Assembly: GCF_021233355.1 (NCBI RefSeq)
Contig: NZ_CP089507.1
Span: 3,944,184 to 4,008,183, forward strand
Reading direction: 5' to 3'
DNA: 64,000 nt
From: Luteimonas fraxinea
GTDB taxonomy: Bacteria > Pseudomonadota > Gammaproteobacteria > Xanthomonadales > Xanthomonadaceae
How positions within the stretch are numbered: the stretch's first letter is position 1; every line of letters begins with the position of its first letter. Below, one piece after another: positions 63,906-64,000 of the stretch. The notes under the pieces were generated by a model, which saw nothing but the letters and a program-made list of their open reading frames with translations, was not told the origin of the DNA and searched no databases. The translations under genes and the position numbers were made by a program.

Positions 63906-64000
63906 GACTTTGCCTTTGTCCGATCAATGCCACTTCGTGCAGGATCGCTGGTCCCATACAAGCCGACGCAATTTTATAGCACCAGGTGATACCTGTGCAA

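Noticed and set aside
1-64000. CRISPR array or tRNA/rRNA genes
   Set aside because: No regularly spaced repeats other than the three iterons, and no tRNA or rRNA signature was noticed by eye.
63906-64000. Toxin gene partner of the edge antitoxin
   Set aside because: The last 95 bp give no frame with a convincing RelE/HigB C-terminus, so no call was made.

Overview
The window looks like a GC-rich gammaproteobacterial chromosome, most likely Xanthomonadaceae (Xanthomonas, Stenotrophomonas, Pseudoxanthomonas or Lysobacter group). The main grounds are a lasso-peptide isopeptidase/TonB-receptor locus and a Tn4371-type integrative conjugative element (ICE). The genus cannot be fixed from the sequence alone.

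Layout. (1) 1-5.3 kb: the end of a lasso-peptide locus, with the C-terminal part of the macrocyclase, an Atxe2-type isopeptidase and a TonB-dependent receptor. (2) 5.3-6.7 kb: two paralogous XRE regulators, a remnant of a third, and shared 19-bp palindromes that look like operators. (3) 7.2-20.4 kb: a defence region. A complete DNA phosphorothioation operon (dndB-C-D-E-A) converges on an operon encoding a GIY-YIG nuclease, a second DGQHR protein and a ParB-like protein. No dndFGH restriction genes are present. An IS3 element follows, then a PIN-domain protein, a methyltransferase and a small membrane protein. (4) About 20.8 kb: a 15-bp remnant identical in translation to the 3' end of guaA (IEWE-stop), the likely attachment site of the ICE.

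(5) 20.9-53.5 kb: ICE backbone, nearly all on the minus strand: AbiE toxin-antitoxin pair, DUF2274, trbI-G-F-L-K-J-E-D-C-B, CopG, traG, EexN, LysR/TraR, a low-GC cargo insert (MFS, SDR, AraC), relaxase, traF, DUF2840, RHH protein, parA, three 18-bp iterons, repA, an AlpA-like protein, DUF2285, DUF2958, XRE, a decayed P-loop gene, DUF736, parB and DUF932. (6) 53.6-54.0 kb: strongly self-complementary sequence, a candidate structured RNA. (7) 54.1-64 kb: a second defence block: a Gabija-like pair (class 2 OLD nuclease plus UvrD-type helicase), a remnant of a DUF1016 nuclease, then a minus-strand operon with a beta-class DNA methyltransferase, a MORC/MutL-like GHKL ATPase, an SF2 helicase and a PD-(D/E)XK-like protein. 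An XRE-type antitoxin lies at the edge. The ICE integrase and guaA itself should lie beyond the right end.

From about 48 kb rightward almost every long gene is split by frameshifts. Most can be repaired by restoring one G or C to a short homopolymer, and the protein motifs on both sides are intact. This points to sequencing error rather than gene decay, so these genes are annotated as whole CDSs with frameshifts. All functional calls rest on motif and family recognition by eye; no database search was run.
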